Origin: Bacteroidetes bacterium RIFCSPLOWO2_12_FULL_37_12 | GTDB taxonomy: Bacteria; Bacteroidota; Bacteroidia; 2-12-FULL-37-12 | Reading direction: 5' to 3' | DNA length: 64,000 bases | Assembly: GCA_001769655.1 (NCBI GenBank) | Contig: MEPC01000023.1 | Coordinates: 62,001-126,000, forward strand | Part shown: positions 25,239 through 33,750 of the stretch, in pieces | How positions within the stretch are numbered: position 1 is the stretch's first letter | Layout: the number at the start of each line of letters is the position of its first letter | Made by a program: the position numbers and the translations under genes | Notes under the pieces: model-generated | Database searches by the model: none | Told to the model about the DNA's origin: nothing | Seen by the model: only the letters and a program-made list of their open reading frames with translations

Positions 25239-26675
25239 CTATTTCTTCCCCTCTATCGCCTCATTCAATTTCTCCCTCATGCTTCCGCTGGGACGGTACG
25301 AATTCAAGTCAATGATTTTACCCTGAGGGTCCACCATTACAAAAAATGGGATACCTCTTACATTATATTTTTTTGTGATATCTGATTTGAAATTCCCGGG
25401 TGACCATAATTGCATCCATGGCATGTTTTCTTTTTCCAGAAATTTTCTCCAGGTTTCTTCCTGTGGATCCACAGAAATACTGATAAACTGAACATTTTTA
25501 TCTTTAAATTCCTGGGATAATTTCAGAACGTGAGGAATTTCCCTTCTGCACGGTCCGCACCAGGTTGCCCACACATCCAACACTACATATTTTCCAAAAA
25601 AATCTTTCATGGTGTAGGTCTTGTTATCAGAGCCCTTGTAACTGAATTCAGGAGCCATGGAACCAACTGAAACTTTCATGTTTTCATTAAATTCTTTTTG
25701 TGCCAACAATGAATAACTATTTTGAGGTTGGTTTTTCATCAGCAATTCAAGATAGGGCTTCATTCTTTTTTGGTCGTTGGATGAATATAAATTTTCATTG
25801 ATCAACGCCGCTTTCAAATAACATTGAATGTCATAGTCATCTATTCCATCCAGAAAAGTCCAGCAATTTTTAATATATTCATCCAATTGCTGATCGCTGG
25901 GGTCTTCGGCTTGGGGCATAAATTTTTGTTGCAAAGTGCCATAATAAGTAGTCAAAAATGAAGTGTAAAAAGAATTAGCTAACCCTTCGGGGTTAAACAA
26001 TGGCAAATTATATTGAGCCAGCCACATGTTGACTTCTTTTTCAATGACATTAAAATCGGGAGTTTCATTTTCACCGAATTCAGTCATGCGAACGTTCAAT
26101 CGGTAGTTCAAACGATTATAATTGATAAAACGAATCATGGGATGATCTTTATATTTATCAGCGTATTTTAATTTTGCATCAAAGGTAGAATCAAGAAACA
26201 CATAGAATGATGATGCCATCTTTCCTGTGGTGTCATAATAGACCTCCCGCTGGAGTTTGTTTAATTTCCGGTTGGATTTTTCGAACGTAAAATAATTTTT
26301 ATTAAGAAATTCATTGATTTCTGAACCCTTGCCCGAAAATTTCATTTTCCGGCTGAATCCTGCTGTGTCACTCTCAACGGTCAACTCATCCCCCGGGCTA
26401 ATATACAAATAAGCAGTTCGCTTTCCGAGTTCCAAACTGCACCAATGAGGTTTATCCAATTGATTGCTGAGTTTAAAACTTCCGTCTTCATTAATTTTCA
26501 ATTTACCCATTGAAGTATTGTCATACGTGAGATAATTGTTGGTATAATTCAATTCAATGGTATCTCCCTTAGCATTTTTAATGTTACCTTTTAATGTAAA
26601 GGATTGGGAAAAAAGATTGGTAGTTCCTGATAGTAATAAACATACAGGAAGTAATAAACGGTTGAAATATTGCAT
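25239..26675 (-). CDS. TlpA-like thiol:disulfide oxidoreductase with DUF4369-like N-terminus
   Basis: 478 residues. Signal peptide (ends TNLFSQ), an N-terminal DUF4369-like domain (FTLKGNIKNAKGDTIELNY, about 25-130), a helical middle section, and a C-terminal AhpC/TSA-type thioredoxin domain (about 340-478) with the redox motif W372-C-G-P-C376 and the cis-Pro loop VRGIPFFVMVDPQGK. Such proteins are abundant in Bacteroidota, anchored or free in the periplasm, and reduce or oxidise exported protein thiols. The partner cannot be named from context. Confidence 0.88.
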   Translation of the reverse strand: MQYFNRLLLPVCLLLSGTTNLFSQSFTLKGNIKNAKGDTIELNYTNNYLTYDNTSMGKLKINEDGSFKLSNQLDKPHWCSLELGKRTAYLYISPGDELTVESDTAGFSRKMKFSGKGSEINEFLNKNYFTFEKSNRKLNKLQREVYYDTTGKMASSFYVFLDSTFDAKLKYADKYKDHPMIRFINYNRLNYRLNVRMTEFGENETPDFNVIEKEVNMWLAQYNLPLFNPEGLANSFYTSFLTTYYGTLQQKFMPQAEDPSDQQLDEYIKNCWTFLDGIDDYDIQCYLKAALINENLYSSNDQKRMKPYLELLMKNQPQNSYSLLAQKEFNENMKVSVGSMAPEFSYKGSDNKTYTMKDFFGKYVVLDVWATWCGPCRREIPHVLKLSQEFKDKNVQFISISVDPQEETWRKFLEKENMPWMQLWSPGNFKSDITKKYNVRGIPFFVMVDPQGKIIDLNSYRPSGSMREKLNEAIEGKK

Positions 26676-26893
26676 GTTTGTCTGAAGAAGTTAAATTGTA
26701 AGTTTGCGAAGGTACATATATTTTAATTAAACACAGATGTTATATAGAAAACGCTCTCTTTTTTTAGAAAAAAAATAACATATAACACTAAACAAAAAAT
26801 GAATAATTCTTAAGTACAATTCCTTTAACATTAATTATTTTGTGTTTAATGTTATTCATTTTTTCTGTAACCTGTTTACCTTTGGAAAAAATC
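26676..26893. other. Intergenic gap with an inverted-repeat-like A/T tract
   Basis: 218 bp. It holds ACATATAACACTAAAC and, further on, GTGTTTAATGTTATTCATT, a weak inverted pair related to the one at 33631-33714. No gene is seen. Confidence 0.4.
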
Positions 26894-29800
26894 TCATTTT
26901 TTACGTATCAACAACAAATACCCCCCCTTGCTTTCTTTGGTTGTTGCATCAAATAATAAATAATAATAGACCCCATCGGTAAGCGGTTTACCGTTGGCAT
27001 CGGTGCCATCCCAGTCATTAGTATAATCGGGTTTCTCCAGCAATTTAACCCCCCAACGGTCAAAGATTGACAAGGTGGAATTAAGATTTAAGCCCTTTAC
27101 AAAAAATAAATCATTGATTCCATCTCCGTCCGGCGTGAAGGCACTCGGTGGAGTGACACTCACGTATGCCTCAATTGGTTTTTCAGTAGTGTCACGGCAA
27201 CCATCCTGATTTAAGGCAATCAGACGAACTAAGTAAGTGCCCGACTCGTGATATGTATGATTCGGATGTGTGGCAGTGGAAGTATTTTCAGAACCGCTTG
27301 CCGGGTCTCCGAAATCCCATTCATACGTGACCGCTTTCTTGCTGAGATTTACAAAGTCAACATTGGGGGTATTGAATCCTTTAGTGGCTGAATCACGGGT
27401 AAAATCAGCAATGGGCATGTTGATAAGAATGGAATCATGTTGCATGGGAACTTTGCAACCAATGCCATCGTCAAGCGATAAGTTTGGATAGAAAAGCCCG
27501 CCGGTTTCGTAAGTGAATGTTAGTTCATCCGCTGTTGTTGTATCCACATTTCCATTTCCGAAATCCCATATAAAAGAAGCCACGTTTAAAGTGTCAGTAG
27601 CTTTATAAGTTACATCAAGCGGTGCACATCCGGTTTTAGGAGAATAATCAAATTTTCCGCTGGGACCATGCACAATAATCAAACTATCCTGCAATAATGT
27701 GTTGGAGCAACCAATGATTGTATCCGTAATAATCAGGGCTACATCATAAAAACCGGCTCTGTAATATACATGCACCGGGCTGGGTTGCGTAGAAAAACTT
27801 GAATCCCCGAAGGTCCAGTAATAGCGCGCAGCATCTAGATATGTACGAGAAGAATCCCAGAAACGCGCTTCGTGAGGAGGGCAGTCCACTTCAATTTTAT
27901 CCACCCCGAATTTTATTTTTGGCAGATCGGTAATAAACAAATCCAATGGATCCGAAGTACTGTCACACCCGTTTTTATCAATGGCATAAAGTGTCACTTG
28001 CATTGTATCGGCTACATTAAAAATCTGAGAAGGGTTAGTTACAATGGAAGTGTCACCGTTACCAAATCTCCAGAGATAATTTAATTGACTCAATGGAGAA
28101 GAAGTATTTGTAAAATTAATGGTTGCACTATCACATCCATATCTTGGAGAAGAGAAACTTGGGTACGGATACGTGACTTCAATGTAAGCAGATTTAGTCA
28201 ATGAATCCCGGCATCCCATTGTATCAATTAAAACCATTTTAACCGGATAGGTTCCTAAATTTTTATAAATGTGTGGAGGGCTTGTTATAACATCAAAGGT
28301 ATCAGGTAATGAGCCATCCCCATAATTCCAGATTTGATATTCTATTTTAGATGTAAAAACCGAAGTGTCAAGAAGTGTCACTTCAAATGGCTTGCATCCT
28401 GAAGAATCTACATTTCCTTGTGAGTCATTCATACTGAAAGCAGGAAAAACATTTTGAACCTCCACTGTATCAGAAAATGAATAATAACAATTTTTAACAA
28501 TAGGTTGAAAAGGGGGTCTATTTATAATAGTGGTAACATCGAGTTTTATAATATAACTACCGGTATCAGAATAAACATGATACGGGGCACTATATGTTCC
28601 TCCGTTCATGCCTCCTTTCTGGTCATCAGCCGTCAACATTTCAAATCCTTGGGTACTAACGTTTAATAGGGTATTTCCATCTCCAAAAGTCCAAAGCCAA
28701 TTGGTCACATCCCCGATTAAAGAAGTGGATAAATCGTTTAATTGAAACCGGTTATTTGGAAGACAACTATAGGAAGGGTTAACGGTATAATTTATATAAA
28801 CACTATCTACCCTGAAAGTGTCAATTTGTGTGTTTTGGCATTGAGTGCCTAAGGCATCATTGTAAGACATTTCCACCGTATATAAACCGGGTTTTGATAA
28901 ATTAATCGAGTCATCATTTGCCGGAAAAAATGAATTGGAATTGTCTTTGAGATAGGTTATATCCCAACCGGAAAAAGTACCACCACCATAAGATAATGAA
29001 TCGGAAAATTTTAATTTATATGGAAAAGTGCAACTGGCAAGGTCAGAGTAAGCTGGAATGGCGACGGGTCCTAAAATATCAATGACTTTAAAAGTATCAA
29101 CAAAACAACCATTCAACCCGACTGTGTATCCTATGGTATCCTGGTCTCTTGCAATTCCATCGTCAAAATAGAAATAACCATTAGGTGCGTCAATACTATT
29201 AGGAAAAGTGGCATTGTATGAAAAATCCATTGTGTCACCGGCATAAAACTGGTAGGAAAAAAAATTCAACGTATAAAGTGGATTTCCAATAAATCTTGGC
29301 GTTATCCAACCGGAAGAATCCTGAACGTATATAGAATCCTTGTAGCAAAAGTTAGTATCTAATAGTTTTGTATAAGGATCTAATGTCTGAAAACTTTTAT
29401 ACTCGGGCTTAATACCAGCTCTGGTGTCAAACGTTACAGAATCTTTGCATCCCAATGAGTTAGTTATAACTATTTTCCCTGTAAAGACACCTACGGAATC
29501 ATACGAATGGGTAGGTGCATCTAGCGAAGATAAATTATTGGCTCCTGATACCGGATCTCCAAAATTCCATTTGACATCAACTATGGGTTCCAACGATTCG
29601 GTAATAAAAGAGAAATCTGATATAACCGGAATACATCCATCAACTCTGGTTTGAGAAGTAGTAACTTTTGGTAGGTTCAGTTTTATGACATCTTGATTAA
29701 CAATACTATCCACACATCCAAAAGCGTCTGTCACATATAATTTTATTGGAAAATCTTTTTTAGGTACATCTCTGGTAGTAGTGAATGGAAAAACAGTGTC

Positions 29801-31000
29801 TTTTTTTGTTACCATATTTGTCGAGTCCCCCATAATCCAGTTATAACTTAATGGTTGGACTCCTATTGAAGAATTAGTAAATGTAACAGGGAATGGTACA
29901 CTGCAGGCATAACTTGTGTCAATAGAATATTCGGGTTTTAATTTTAGATAAGTAAATGTTTTAAAAGTGTCATCTGTGCAACCGTAATTATCAGACGAAA
30001 TTAAATTGATTTTGTAAGTTCCAGAACTAAGGAAAGGATAAGAGACCGTTTGACCTGCACCGGTTCCCAAAGCTCCAAAAGTCCAATTCCAGACGGCTGG
30101 TTTAGGAGTGGAAAGGTCGTTGAAAGTTACCTGAAGACGATTACAAAGGTTCACACTATCTATGGAAAAATCGGATTTAAAATCAACAACTTCTATATAA
30201 TTACTTGCTGTATAACTCCCCACACATCCTAAATTATCTGTCACTTTAATGTTGGGACTAAAAATGCCGTAAGCATTGTAAGTGTGCGATGGGTTTTGAT
30301 CAGTAGAGGTTCCCAGGTCACCAAAATCCCATTCCCATTTGTTAATGATTCCGGTGGTGGAAGCAGATTTGTCAGTGAAGTTTACCGTAAGTGGTGGTGC
30401 GCATGCGTGAATCGGACTTGCCGATAAACTTACGGTAGGGGGTTCTCCTACTTGTATAAAATTTTTTTTCTCGAAAGGTGTCCGGCATCCTTTATCATCA
30501 TAAACCTGAAGATTAATGGAATAAGTCGCAGGTATGTTGTAAGTATGTTGAGGAAATTGATTGGTTGAATCAATAGTACCATCTCCAAAGTCCCAGCGCC
30601 ATTTTGTTAGAACGCCGGTTCCTTGTACGGAGAGGTCAGAAAATTTTACAGTATGAGGTCTGCATCCTAACGAATCATCCACGGTAAAAAGAGTCGTAGG
30701 GGGCTTATAGATAGTTATCTGAATGGATTTTTGAGCGCTTCCCTGGGCATTGGTAGCAGTAAGTATCACGGTAAAAGTTCCAGGTTTAATGTATTGAACG
30801 GAGGGATTTGTTTCGCTTGATGAGGTACCGTTTCCCATATTCCAACTGTAGGATTGGGCGCCGGTTGAAAGGTTAGTAAAATTAATAACGGTAGGGGCAC
30901 ATCCTGCAAGAGCAGATGCGGAAAAATCGGCGATGGGCTGGGCGATTAAAAAGCCGGAACTAAGAAAAAGATAAAAAAGAAGGTAAATTTTTTTATACAT
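26894..31000 (-). CDS. Giant PKD-repeat protein with gliding-type (CHU_C) C-terminus
   Basis: 1368 residues from the ATG at 31000, which gives a proper signal peptide (MYKKIYLLFYLFLSSGFLIAQ); the frame is open further up to 31129. I count 13 PKD-like units of about 90 residues, each with a GC-x-P...F-x-(D/N)-x-S pattern followed by W-x-F/M-G-D/N-G. The end (about 1285-1368) is the CHU_C/SprB type B T9SS domain: PPSAFTPDGDGINDLFFV...FDRWGVKLL...GVYYYLL. Such proteins are secreted by T9SS and act as surface adhesins or gliding-related filaments. The upstream region has a clear Bacteroidota promoter. No partner gene of the SprB/PorP type is adjacent. Confidence 0.9.
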   Translation of the reverse strand: MYKKIYLLFYLFLSSGFLIAQPIADFSASALAGCAPTVINFTNLSTGAQSYSWNMGNGTSSSETNPSVQYIKPGTFTVILTATNAQGSAQKSIQITIYKPPTTLFTVDDSLGCRPHTVKFSDLSVQGTGVLTKWRWDFGDGTIDSTNQFPQHTYNIPATYSINLQVYDDKGCRTPFEKKNFIQVGEPPTVSLSASPIHACAPPLTVNFTDKSASTTGIINKWEWDFGDLGTSTDQNPSHTYNAYGIFSPNIKVTDNLGCVGSYTASNYIEVVDFKSDFSIDSVNLCNRLQVTFNDLSTPKPAVWNWTFGALGTGAGQTVSYPFLSSGTYKINLISSDNYGCTDDTFKTFTYLKLKPEYSIDTSYACSVPFPVTFTNSSIGVQPLSYNWIMGDSTNMVTKKDTVFPFTTTRDVPKKDFPIKLYVTDAFGCVDSIVNQDVIKLNLPKVTTSQTRVDGCIPVISDFSFITESLEPIVDVKWNFGDPVSGANNLSSLDAPTHSYDSVGVFTGKIVITNSLGCKDSVTFDTRAGIKPEYKSFQTLDPYTKLLDTNFCYKDSIYVQDSSGWITPRFIGNPLYTLNFFSYQFYAGDTMDFSYNATFPNSIDAPNGYFYFDDGIARDQDTIGYTVGLNGCFVDTFKVIDILGPVAIPAYSDLASCTFPYKLKFSDSLSYGGGTFSGWDITYLKDNSNSFFPANDDSINLSKPGLYTVEMSYNDALGTQCQNTQIDTFRVDSVYINYTVNPSYSCLPNNRFQLNDLSTSLIGDVTNWLWTFGDGNTLLNVSTQGFEMLTADDQKGGMNGGTYSAPYHVYSDTGSYIIKLDVTTIINRPPFQPIVKNCYYSFSDTVEVQNVFPAFSMNDSQGNVDSSGCKPFEVTLLDTSVFTSKIEYQIWNYGDGSLPDTFDVITSPPHIYKNLGTYPVKMVLIDTMGCRDSLTKSAYIEVTYPYPSFSSPRYGCDSATINFTNTSSPLSQLNYLWRFGNGDTSIVTNPSQIFNVADTMQVTLYAIDKNGCDSTSDPLDLFITDLPKIKFGVDKIEVDCPPHEARFWDSSRTYLDAARYYWTFGDSSFSTQPSPVHVYYRAGFYDVALIITDTIIGCSNTLLQDSLIIVHGPSGKFDYSPKTGCAPLDVTYKATDTLNVASFIWDFGNGNVDTTTADELTFTYETGGLFYPNLSLDDGIGCKVPMQHDSILINMPIADFTRDSATKGFNTPNVDFVNLSKKAVTYEWDFGDPASGSENTSTATHPNHTYHESGTYLVRLIALNQDGCRDTTEKPIEAYVSVTPPSAFTPDGDGINDLFFVKGLNLNSTLSIFDRWGVKLLEKPDYTNDWDGTDANGKPLTDGVYYYLLFDATTKESKGGYLLLIRKK

Positions 31001-31025
31001 AAAATAGGGGAAGGAGCAAGGGACG

Positions 31026-31056
31026 CAAATATACAATAAATTTTTTAATTGCACAA
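31026..31056 (-). promoter_or_regulatory. Predicted promoter of the giant PKD gene
   Basis: Reading leftward: TTG (31054-31056), 20 bp, TATATTTG (31026-31033), a full match to the Bacteroidota consensus. Transcription would start about 20 bp before the ATG at 31000, which supports that start over the longer frame. Confidence 0.65.
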
Positions 31057-31128
31057 TAATGCGAAAAAAAAGTATCGGGGTAATGGGGTTTAGGAGTATT
31101 GGGGTAAATAAAACTTTAACTCCCCTCA

Positions 31129-31854
31129 CTATTTACCCTCTATCTTTTCGAGGAGTTTATTTTTTACAACCGGTAACAGCGAGCTTTCCACAGGGTAATA
31201 ATAATTTGTTAAGACAAAAAAAGTGGCAGGCACAACGGGTATCTCCATAAATTTATGTTTTGGGTGCAATATCAATTCGGTTTTTATTTTTTCCGGCGTA
31301 TTTATTATGGTATGATTAAAAGAAGTAATATAACGGGTATGTACTTCCTTTACTCCGTAGGAATTGGCATACAAGGTGACCGAATAGTTAAAAACTTTAA
31401 TTTTTTTTGTTTTACGGTCAGGCAAAAGTAAAAAACCAACACTTAGATTAAACGGCATCAGACCTACCGGTTCTATTTCAATGTTTTCATGAATGTTGGA
31501 ATAAATTTTATTTCCTTCATCAACAAATTTATTGATTTGCGGCATTGACCATTCTACTATTTCATCCACTGTTTTCAAAAACGTATCTTCAATAATCTGT
31601 GATTTATATATGAGATTATGATTTTTTAAGTCAATTTCTTTTAATACCTGTGGAAAATTATTTTTCATCAATTCTTTTTTCTTTTTGTAGTCACTCAACG
31701 TTCTTTGATGACTCTGTAGTTCGTCATAGACAGGAAACAACATATACTTTGAAAATACTTTTTCAACTTCCTGCAAATATGCCAATAAAACATATTGTTT
31801 GTATTCGGTATCAATCAATCCGTCAATAAACCAGTTTTGACTTAGATTTTTCAT
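31129..31854 (-). CDS. Conserved hypothetical protein
   Basis: 241 residues from the ATG at 31854 (MKNLSQNWF); an ATG 36 bp upstream adds a less convincing leader. The first 140 residues are mainly helical and charged with LxxYLQEVEKVFSKY-type heptads. The C-terminal 100 residues are beta-rich (VFNYSVTLYANSYG, YYYPVESSLLPVV). No signal peptide, membrane helix or catalytic motif was seen. I recall similar cytoplasmic proteins in Bacteroidota but know no function. It reads in the same direction as the PKD gene, which has its own promoter. Confidence 0.6.
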   Translation of the reverse strand: MKNLSQNWFIDGLIDTEYKQYVLLAYLQEVEKVFSKYMLFPVYDELQSHQRTLSDYKKKKELMKNNFPQVLKEIDLKNHNLIYKSQIIEDTFLKTVDEIVEWSMPQINKFVDEGNKIYSNIHENIEIEPVGLMPFNLSVGFLLLPDRKTKKIKVFNYSVTLYANSYGVKEVHTRYITSFNHTIINTPEKIKTELILHPKHKFMEIPVVPATFFVLTNYYYPVESSLLPVVKNKLLEKIEGK

Positions 31855-32039
31855 ATTTTTTATTATACCCCATCCCCCTAATCCAATCACAATGTTATGG
31901 TATTCATCATTGAATTGTAAGCCAATTTACGACATTTTTTTCAACTTTCCAACAAACATGTATTTAAAACCAGACAGCCCATTGTTGCAAAAGAGTATTT
32001 TTTTATGTTAGTTTGTCATGCCTCACAGACGTATGTATA

Positions 32040-32882
32040 ATGAACACAGGACAATTCTATAAAAATATTCAAAAATTTGTTTTGATTTTCGGGATACTGA
32101 TTAGCATTGGGAATATACAAGTTTTTGGATCAAACCGTGCCAATCAATTTTTGCATGGAACTGATAATGAATTAACTACAGATGATTTATCGTTGCCATT
32201 TTTTCTAAAAAACAAAAAATTAAATTATTCATGGGGATTGCGAATCAGTCCTCAAGGCGCTTTTACCAGTAAGGAACCATTTTCTTTAAGCTATATTACT
32301 GAAGGAAAATACAGAACCGACTATGCCACGTTGAAACCGGTATTAAATGGAGCTGTAGTGATGATTTTAAGATTAAGCCCGTTGATATCTTTAGAAGGAG
32401 GGCTGGGTTATGCAGGAAAAGGGTCATACATCGGTATCCATCCCTCTACTTTAGTGCCTGATACTTCGATAGTAGCCCTATATAGCATAAGAACATTCAG
32501 ATACATAAACATTCCGGTATTTGTTAAATTTCATACTCCTCAGAATGAACTAAGATTTTACTTAAGTGCTGGAGTTAGCGTAGGAACTATGTTAACGAGC
32601 TACGAAACAATTCATTACTCAGACGAAAAAGAGGAAGTAATTGATTGGAGCGAACGTACACAGGTGGCAGATTTTGCATTACACGGTAGTACAGGACTCG
32701 AATTTGTAAGTACTAAACGAATCTCTTACATCATGGAACTAAACTTTATAGCTGGGTTAAATCCATTTATAAAATTTGAAGACCAATCTTTGTCCGGATA
32801 CAGGCACTATCTGGTAGGAATGACTATTGGTTTCAATTACAAATTAGGATTAAATTCCCCTTTGGATTGTCCCGAATTTTAA
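32040..32882 (+). CDS. Outer-membrane beta-barrel protein (porin-like)
   Basis: 280 residues from the ATG at 32040; the frame also allows an ATG at 32013, but 32040 gives a cleaner signal sequence (KFVLIFGILISIGNIQVFG). The mature part alternates aromatic and polar residues in strand pairs (SWGLRISPQGAF, LSPLISLEGGLGYAGKG, FRYINIPVFVKFHT, LRFYLSAGVSVG) and ends in a strand (HYLVGMTIGFNYKLG), as in the OMP_b-brl family. It would sit in the outer membrane; transport or structural role is unknown. Confidence 0.75.
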   Translation: MNTGQFYKNIQKFVLIFGILISIGNIQVFGSNRANQFLHGTDNELTTDDLSLPFFLKNKKLNYSWGLRISPQGAFTSKEPFSLSYITEGKYRTDYATLKPVLNGAVVMILRLSPLISLEGGLGYAGKGSYIGIHPSTLVPDTSIVALYSIRTFRYINIPVFVKFHTPQNELRFYLSAGVSVGTMLTSYETIHYSDEKEEVIDWSERTQVADFALHGSTGLEFVSTKRISYIMELNFIAGLNPFIKFEDQSLSGYRHYLVGMTIGFNYKLGLNSPLDCPEF

Positions 32883-32906
32883 ACATCCAACAACCTGACT
32901 AACTCA

Positions 32907-32956
32907 AACCTTAAAGGTTAGCCCACACTTCAAATCCACTCAAAACTTTGAAGGTT
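32907..32956. repeat. AACCTTNAAGGTT palindromes, 37-bp spaced (two copies)
   Basis: Two copies of an AACCTTAAAGGTT-like palindrome exactly 37 bp apart (32907 and 32944) with the same linker words (AAATCC, AGCC) as the five-copy array at 44739-44899. It fills the gap between the porin-like gene and tmk, which converge. Confidence 0.7.
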
Positions 32957-32970
32957 TTCCAACATCCAAT

Positions 32971-33588
32971 TCAATTCCCAACAATAATCTTCCAAATTGC
33001 CTCATTGATTTCATCCGCAGATTTTTTCCCGTCAATCAAATGAATATTCTCATCTTTCCCATATTTTTCAAAAACACGAAGAAATTCAAGGTGTGTGTTT
33101 TGTAATTTTTCAAGGTTTTCATAAATATCCATACCTGTTCTGCCTTTTGAAAGCCGCTGAATGCAAATTTCCGGTGGCACATTCACATAAAAAATAAAAT
33201 CCGGTTTCAAAAATGATTTTCCCAATGTATTTGCATTTACTAACCAATCGAGTGGCACATATTCCCCTTGAAAAGCATAGTTTGAAAAATAATAACGACT
33301 GCAAATCACATGAAACCCATCTTGTAATTTCTTTAACATTCCATAATCAGAATTTTTTATGTGGTCGAGACGGTCAGCCGCAAATAGGGCGGCAATAGAC
33401 GCAGGATGAGTAGATAGCTCATGTCGCATAAATTTCCGGATCAGCAGTCCAATGGGTCCATCGGAAGGTTCATGCGTATCGGTAACATTCATTCCGTGAG
33501 CGTGAAATTTTTTTTTGAGAAGTTCTATCTGAGTGGTTTTTCCGCTTCCATCCAGACCTTCCATTACGATAAAAAGAGGTTTTTTCAT
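32971..33588 (-). CDS. tmk: Thymidylate kinase
   Basis: 205 residues. The P-loop is EGLDGSGKTT (10-19), followed by the substrate-binding FAADRLDH motif (about 88-95) and the CSRYYFSNYAFQG segment; the Lid region is RLSKGRTGMDIYE. The enzyme phosphorylates dTMP to dTDP using ATP. The Lid and the P-loop (Asp at position 3, no Arg there) should set its type, but the assignment to type I or II is uncertain by eye. The inverted repeat at 33631-33714 lies before the start, towards the upstream ABC exporter gene. Confidence 0.93.
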   Translation of the reverse strand: MKKPLFIVMEGLDGSGKTTQIELLKKKFHAHGMNVTDTHEPSDGPIGLLIRKFMRHELSTHPASIAALFAADRLDHIKNSDYGMLKKLQDGFHVICSRYYFSNYAFQGEYVPLDWLVNANTLGKSFLKPDFIFYVNVPPEICIQRLSKGRTGMDIYENLEKLQNTHLEFLRVFEKYGKDENIHLIDGKKSADEINEAIWKIIVGN

Positions 33589-33630
33589 TGAATTGATAAA
33601 GTTTAATCAGTATTAACTTTCAATAATATT

Positions 33631-33714
33631 AACATATAACACAAACAAAAAATAAAAAATGTCTAAGGAGTTGCACTTTTTCATTATTCATTTCTTGTTT
33701 AGTGTTATATGTTT
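33631..33714. terminator. Long A/T inverted repeat between the ABC exporter and tmk
   Basis: ACATATAACACAAACAAAAAATAA-type arm at 33631-33656 and its near complement at about 33685-33714 (TTCTTGTTTAGTGTTATATG), spanning about 30 bp with few mismatches. It follows the end of the ABC gene, so terminator or mRNA-end hairpin is likely. A related weaker pair is at 26676-26893. Confidence 0.5.
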
Positions 33715-33750
33715 CTTATTCTTAATTCTTAATTCTTAATTCTAAATCCT

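Noticed and set aside
31003-31129. Upstream extension of the PKD protein
   Set aside because: It would pass across a good promoter and lacks a signal peptide at its start; ATG at 31000 fits both.
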